DNA of 64,000 nucleotides from SYFY01 sp041752315 (GTDB lineage: Bacteria; Pseudomonadota; Gammaproteobacteria; Pseudomonadales; Azotimanducaceae), in contig JBGSHJ010000057.1 in the NCBI GenBank assembly GCA_041752315.1, forward strand, positions 79,619 through 143,618, in the 5' to 3' direction. A model generated the notes under the pieces. It saw only the letters and a list, made by a program, of their open reading frames with translations, did not search any database and was not told the origin of the DNA. Shown here one piece after another: positions 61,011 through 64,000 of this stretch. A program made the position numbers and the translations under genes. Position 1 is the first letter of the stretch. Every line of letters begins with the position of its first letter.

Positions 61011-61045
61011 GGTTGTCCAGTACAACCATATTCGGCCTTCGGGCC
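61011..61045 (+). promoter_or_regulatory. Two further leader hairpins before the 77-residue ORF
   Basis: GGTTGT-CCAGT-ACAACC (61011-61027) and GGCC-TTCG-GGCC (61034-61045), the second a very stable C(UUCG)G tetraloop. They lie just before the ribosome-binding site AAGGAG of the next ORF and have no T-run. Confidence 0.45.
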
Positions 61046-61073
61046 AAACGGTAACTTTGGAAGGAGACCCGTA

Positions 61074-61307
61074 ATGGAATGGGTATTTGCTTTGATCACC
61101 ACGTCACTCGCGGTGGGCTATGCAGTTTTGCTTGGCCGCGGCATCGAACGTCGCCAGCGTTGGGCGCTGGAGATGGCGCGAGCCATGGGTGGACTGGACG
61201 CATGTGCCGCCGAGCGCATGTTGATGGACCGACCCGTTGCTGAGGCGACCGCAGACGCTGTGGACAGCTCGTCCACAACGTCTGTCGCCAATCGGCTTGC
61301 GGCCTGA
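61074..61307 (+). CDS. Small single-pass membrane protein, hypothetical
   Basis: 77 residues: one N-terminal membrane helix (WVFALITTSLAVGYAVLL), then a basic RGIERRQRW segment and a soluble tail ending SVANRLAA. A strong AAGGAG lies eight bases before the ATG, supporting translation. Not recognised. Preceded by a hairpin-rich leader and followed by a large inverted repeat, so it may be a self-contained unit. Confidence 0.6.
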   Translation: MEWVFALITTSLAVGYAVLLGRGIERRQRWALEMARAMGGLDACAAERMLMDRPVAEATADAVDSSSTTSVANRLAA

Positions 61308-61368
61308 AGCGCTGTCTGAAGGATCCAGATATGACTGATCCTCGCGATGGCGGCATGACGCTCGAGTT

Positions 61369-61412
61369 GATGTTGCTGGTCTGACCCGGACAAGGTCACC
61401 ACCAGCAACATC
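61369..61412. terminator. 12-bp perfect inverted repeat (large hairpin)
   Basis: GATGTTGCTGGT (61369-61380) and ACCAGCAACATC (61401-61412) form 12 perfect pairs; the 20-base loop contains a second stem TGACC/GGTCA. It lies 62 bases after the 77-residue ORF and 113 before the MFS gene. There is no T-run, so it is either a factor-dependent terminator, an RNA-stabilising structure or part of a small RNA. Confidence 0.5.
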
Positions 61413-61524
61413 CCGATTCAGGAAGTCTTCCGGGAACTTTTCCTGGCTACTTCACCTGTGACCTCGATTAGGCTTGGCCCTGCACTGTCTGCACCGGTAC
61501 GATGCCACCTCGCCGGGAGGACAC

Positions 61525-62811
61525 ATGCTCAATCAGGACCCGCAGACATCAACCCTGTTCAGCGCTGCAACACGCAAGTACGTGCTGAGCATGCTGGTTG
61601 TCGTCTATACCTTCAATTTTATCGACCGACAAATCCTCTCCATCCTGCTGGAACCCATCAAGAACGATCTCAAGGTCAGTGACACCGCGTTGGGAGCCTT
61701 GTCAGGCTTTGCGTTCGCGCTGTTTTATGCGACGCTCGGTATTCCCATCGCCCGCCTTGCAGATCGCAGCAGTCGACGGAATCTGATTGCGATCGCCCTG
61801 ACGGTCTGGAGTGGCATGACAGCACTGTCCGGTCTCGCCCAGAACTATTGGCAACTGCTGGCAGCGCGCATCGGGGTCGGTGTGGGCGAAGCTGGTTGCA
61901 GCCCTCCTGCACACTCGATGATCGCGGACTATTACCCTGCTCATCAACGCGCGACAGCACTGGGCATATACTCGCTGGGAATTCCGGTGGGCATTCTTTT
62001 TGGCTTCATCGCAGGCGGCTGGATCGAACAGTTTTTTGGCTGGCGGGTTGCCTTTTTCATAGTCGGCATCCCGGGTTTGGCTTTGGCCATTCTCTTCAGG
62101 ATGACCGTGCGCGAGCCACCACGAGGGTTGGCAGAAGGTCGTGTCATCAGCGCTGAGCAGCCTTCGGTCATGGGAACGTTCAACTATCTCTGGAGCAAGA
62201 AGTCCTTTCGCCACATGGCCTTTGGCGGCGCGCTTACCGCCTTTGTCGGCTACGGACTGATCACCTGGGCACCTTCGTTCCTGAGTCGTTCACATGGTAT
62301 GGCTTCCGGCGAAATTGGCACCTGGCTGGGGTTGATCCTCGGCATCCCTGGGGGTATCGGTATCGTCCTCGGGGGTATGCTTGCTGACAAGTATGGCAGT
62401 CGGGATACACGCTGGTATCTGTGGATTGTCTCCGTTTCCCTCGTCCTTTCGGCCCCTTTTGCGGCAGGTATATACCTGTCGCCGACCGCGACGGGAGCCT
62501 TGCTGTTCATGATGTTGCCGGTCCTGTTGGGCAACTTCTATCAGGCGACCACGTTTTCCCAGACCCAGGGTCTGGTTCCGCTGGGTATGCGCGCAGTCGC
62601 CGCAGCCGTTCTGCTGTTCATCATCAATATTGTCGGTCTGGGCCTGGGTCCACAGGCGGTGGGCATCGTCAGTGACCTGCTCAAGCCCGAGTATGGAGAC
62701 GACTCGGTTCGTTATTCGCTGCTGATCTTTTCGCTGGTGAACCTGTGGAGCGCCTGGCACTACTACGTTGCCGGCAAGTATCTGAAGGAAGAACTGGTCA
62801 CCGGGGATTGA
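61525..62811 (+). CDS. MFS transporter (spinster-like)
   Basis: 428 residues from ATG at 61525, preceded by GGGAGGACAC. Twelve membrane helices. N-terminal YTFNFIDRQILSILLEPIKNDL, the RLADRSSRRN loop between helices 2 and 3 and GVGEAGCSPPAHSMIADYYP are typical of the spinster/aromatic acid-type MFS proteins common in environmental proteobacteria. The substrate cannot be assigned. The frame upstream of 61525 is unlikely to be used. Confidence 0.92.
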   Translation: MLNQDPQTSTLFSAATRKYVLSMLVVVYTFNFIDRQILSILLEPIKNDLKVSDTALGALSGFAFALFYATLGIPIARLADRSSRRNLIAIALTVWSGMTALSGLAQNYWQLLAARIGVGVGEAGCSPPAHSMIADYYPAHQRATALGIYSLGIPVGILFGFIAGGWIEQFFGWRVAFFIVGIPGLALAILFRMTVREPPRGLAEGRVISAEQPSVMGTFNYLWSKKSFRHMAFGGALTAFVGYGLITWAPSFLSRSHGMASGEIGTWLGLILGIPGGIGIVLGGMLADKYGSRDTRWYLWIVSVSLVLSAPFAAGIYLSPTATGALLFMMLPVLLGNFYQATTFSQTQGLVPLGMRAVAAAVLLFIINIVGLGLGPQAVGIVSDLLKPEYGDDSVRYSLLIFSLVNLWSAWHYYVAGKYLKEELVTGD

Positions 62812-62821
62812 CCCGATAGAA

Positions 62822-62849
62822 ACGAGGCGAAAGAAACCAGGCGAAAGAA
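62822..62849. repeat. Two 14-bp tandem repeats after the MFS gene
   Basis: ACGAGGCGAAAGAA and ACCAGGCGAAAGAA, one mismatch, ten bases downstream of the MFS stop codon. Confidence 0.7.
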
Positions 62850-62898
62850 TCGACCCGGAAAAAATGACGTTGCACCGGTAGCGTGACCCGGCTCTCGT

Positions 62899-62924
62899 CA
62901 CTGTACCGTCTGGATGGTACAGTG
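62899..62924. promoter_or_regulatory. Palindromic operator upstream of tetR
   Basis: CACTGTACC, eight-base spacer, GGTACAGTG: nine perfect pairs ending five bases before the tetR start codon. Size, symmetry and position are those of a TetR-family autoregulatory site. It probably controls tetR and the overlapping efflux genes. Confidence 0.75.
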
Positions 62925-62929
62925 GCCGG

Positions 62930-63478
62930 ATGAACACCCCTGTCAGTACCCGCCAGAAAATCCTGGAAACCGCCGTCAGCATTGTCGACACCAATGGTGC
63001 CGCCCACCTGACCATCGATGCTGTAGCCGCAGCCGCCGGCCTTTCCAAGGGCGGCGTGCTCTATCACTTCCCGTCCAAGCGGGCGTTGCTCGAAGCGATG
63101 CTCGCCCTGTTGATGGAAACGTCGGCACTACGCCTGGAAAAACTGCGCGAAGAGCCTGGCGTGCAATTGTTGCCGATGATCGGGCCATTGATCATGGCTG
63201 AACAGGAACAACAGCCTAAACAGCGCGCCATGGCCCTGGCGATCCTGGCTGCTGCCGCTGAAGATCCATCCCTGCTCACTCCCGCGAGAACGTACATCGC
63301 CGAGCGTTTCCGCGAGGCAGGCAGTGACACGACCGATGCCCAGCTGGCGCATGTTCTGCTGCTGGCCACCGAAGGTCTGCGATTTCTGGACATGCTGAAC
63401 CTGCTGCCTGATGGCGTAACCAACCGTCAGCAACTCTTCGCCCGCTTGCTGGAACTCAGCCGGGAACTGCCGCGATGA
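62930..63478 (+). CDS. TetR/AcrR family transcriptional regulator
   Basis: 182 residues. N-terminal helix-turn-helix domain: TRQKILETAVSIVDTNGAAHLTIDAVAAAAGLSKGGVLYHFPSKRALLEAM. The helical C-terminal ligand domain matches the TetR_C-type of small AcrR-like repressors. Its stop overlaps the start of an RND adaptor gene, so it most likely represses that efflux system and itself through the palindrome just upstream. Confidence 0.93.
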   Translation: MNTPVSTRQKILETAVSIVDTNGAAHLTIDAVAAAAGLSKGGVLYHFPSKRALLEAMLALLMETSALRLEKLREEPGVQLLPMIGPLIMAEQEQQPKQRAMALAILAAAAEDPSLLTPARTYIAERFREAGSDTTDAQLAHVLLLATEGLRFLDMLNLLPDGVTNRQQLFARLLELSRELPR

Positions 63479-64000
63479 GGAATCACCGTCATCGGCTCTT
63501 TTGCATCATGCTTGCCGCACTCTGCGCCTGTTCAACGGAAGCGCCTCCGATCGTCGCCGACCAGGCGGTCAGACCCGCCCATGTACTGCAGGTCAGCACA
63601 TCGGTAGGTGAACGTGCCTATGAATTTGTGGGCAGGGTCGAAGCCGCACAGATGGTTGATCTGAAGTTCGAAGTTGGTGGCCGGATCACCCACCTCGCCG
63701 CTCGTGAGGGCGAAACGATACAGACCGGGACACTGGTTGCCGCGCTGGATCCCCGTGAGTTCGAACTGGCGGTGAGGGAAGCCGAAGTGCAGCGGCAACT
63801 GGCCGCACAGGATCTTGAGCGAAAGAGCGCACTGCTGAGCAAGCGCGTCGTTTCGCAGTCCATCGTCGATGATGCAAGAGCGCTGCTCGATCTCCGCCAG
63901 GTCCATCTTGAGCAGGCGCGCAAAAGGCTGGCCGAAACGCGGATTCTTGCCCCGTATGACGCGTATGTCGTCCAGCGTTATGTGGACAACTCCGTCGTGG
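63475..64000 (+). CDS. RND efflux periplasmic adaptor subunit (5' part)
   Basis: Membrane fusion protein of a tripartite efflux pump, cut by the right edge after about 175 codons. Lipobox LCAC at about residue 19 (MRNHRHRLFCIMLAALCACS), then the biotinyl-lipoyl-like hairpin: VGRVEAAQMVDLKFEVGGRITHL, REGETIQTGTLVAALDPREFELA, the coiled-coil region (AEVQRQLAAQDLERKSALLSK) and TRILAPYDAYV. ATG at 63475 overlaps the tetR stop by three bases. The RND pump gene is expected beyond the window. Confidence 0.93.
   Translation, partial: MRNHRHRLFCIMLAALCACSTEAPPIVADQAVRPAHVLQVSTSVGERAYEFVGRVEAAQMVDLKFEVGGRITHLAAREGETIQTGTLVAALDPREFELAVREAEVQRQLAAQDLERKSALLSKRVVSQSIVDDARALLDLRQVHLEQARKRLAETRILAPYDAYVVQRYVDNSVV

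Overview
The window reads as a chromosomal segment of a Gammaproteobacterium. The GC content is moderately high and genes are densely packed. No rRNA, tRNA, prophage, IS element or CRISPR array was found. Two gene blocks support the assignment. The first is a holD-like gene, rimI, prfC and hrpA at 1-4.0 kb. The second is pgeF-rluD/bamD-pilSR-minor pilins-fkpB-lspA-ribF-murJ/rpsT/proB-obgE-rpmA-rplU/ispB at 11.8-35.9 kb. From memory this second block follows the order seen in Pseudomonas aeruginosa, but ileS and ispH are missing and the minor-pilin operon points the other way.

Layout. 0-4 kb: hrpA (cut by the left edge), prfC, rimI and a holD-like gene, all on the minus strand. 4-11 kb: DAHP synthase, the MsrPQ methionine sulfoxide repair pair, pssA, and the branched-chain amino acid genes ilvI-ilvH-ilvC behind a good promoter. 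11-18.6 kb: a DUF4124 protein, pgeF-rluD, bamD, the PilS/PilR two-component system and a FimT-like pseudopilin. 18.7-27.4 kb: the minor-pilin operon pilE-fimU-pilV-pilW-pilX-pilY1-pilY2 on the minus strand; its PilY1 carries an extra N-terminal Ig/cadherin-like region. 27.4-35.9 kb: housekeeping genes for protein folding, lipoprotein processing, flavin synthesis, murein export, proline synthesis, ribosomal proteins, Obg and polyprenyl diphosphate synthesis.

36-55 kb is more accessory. It holds an exported TAP-type hydrolase coupled to a NatAB-like ABC exporter, two family III CoA-transferases around a TerB-like gene, and a tightly overlapping four-gene operon (luciferase-like monooxygenase, hot-dog thioesterase, beta-propeller/amidohydrolase lipoprotein, FAD oxidoreductase). 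Exported DUF3465, DUF3604, PhoD-like and S9 peptidase genes follow.

55-60.7 kb holds trxB, a DUF2461 gene and the main discovery. This is a UGSC-type selenoprotein gene (56993..57514, minus) with an in-frame UGA codon. The UGA is followed by a SECIS-like hairpin whose spacing and loop closely resemble my recollection of the E. coli fdhF element. Directly upstream lies a large protein with a thioredoxin domain. Conventional ORF calling breaks the selenoprotein gene into two meaningless pieces. The end of the window has an FHA-like membrane protein, a hairpin-rich stretch with two tiny genes (60.7-61.4 kb), an MFS transporter, and a TetR regulator with a clear operator leading into an RND efflux adaptor cut by the right edge.

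A recurring minor feature is short perfect or near-perfect tandem repeats (periods of 9, 12, 13, 14, 15 and 22 bp) in intergenic DNA, signal peptides and linkers.
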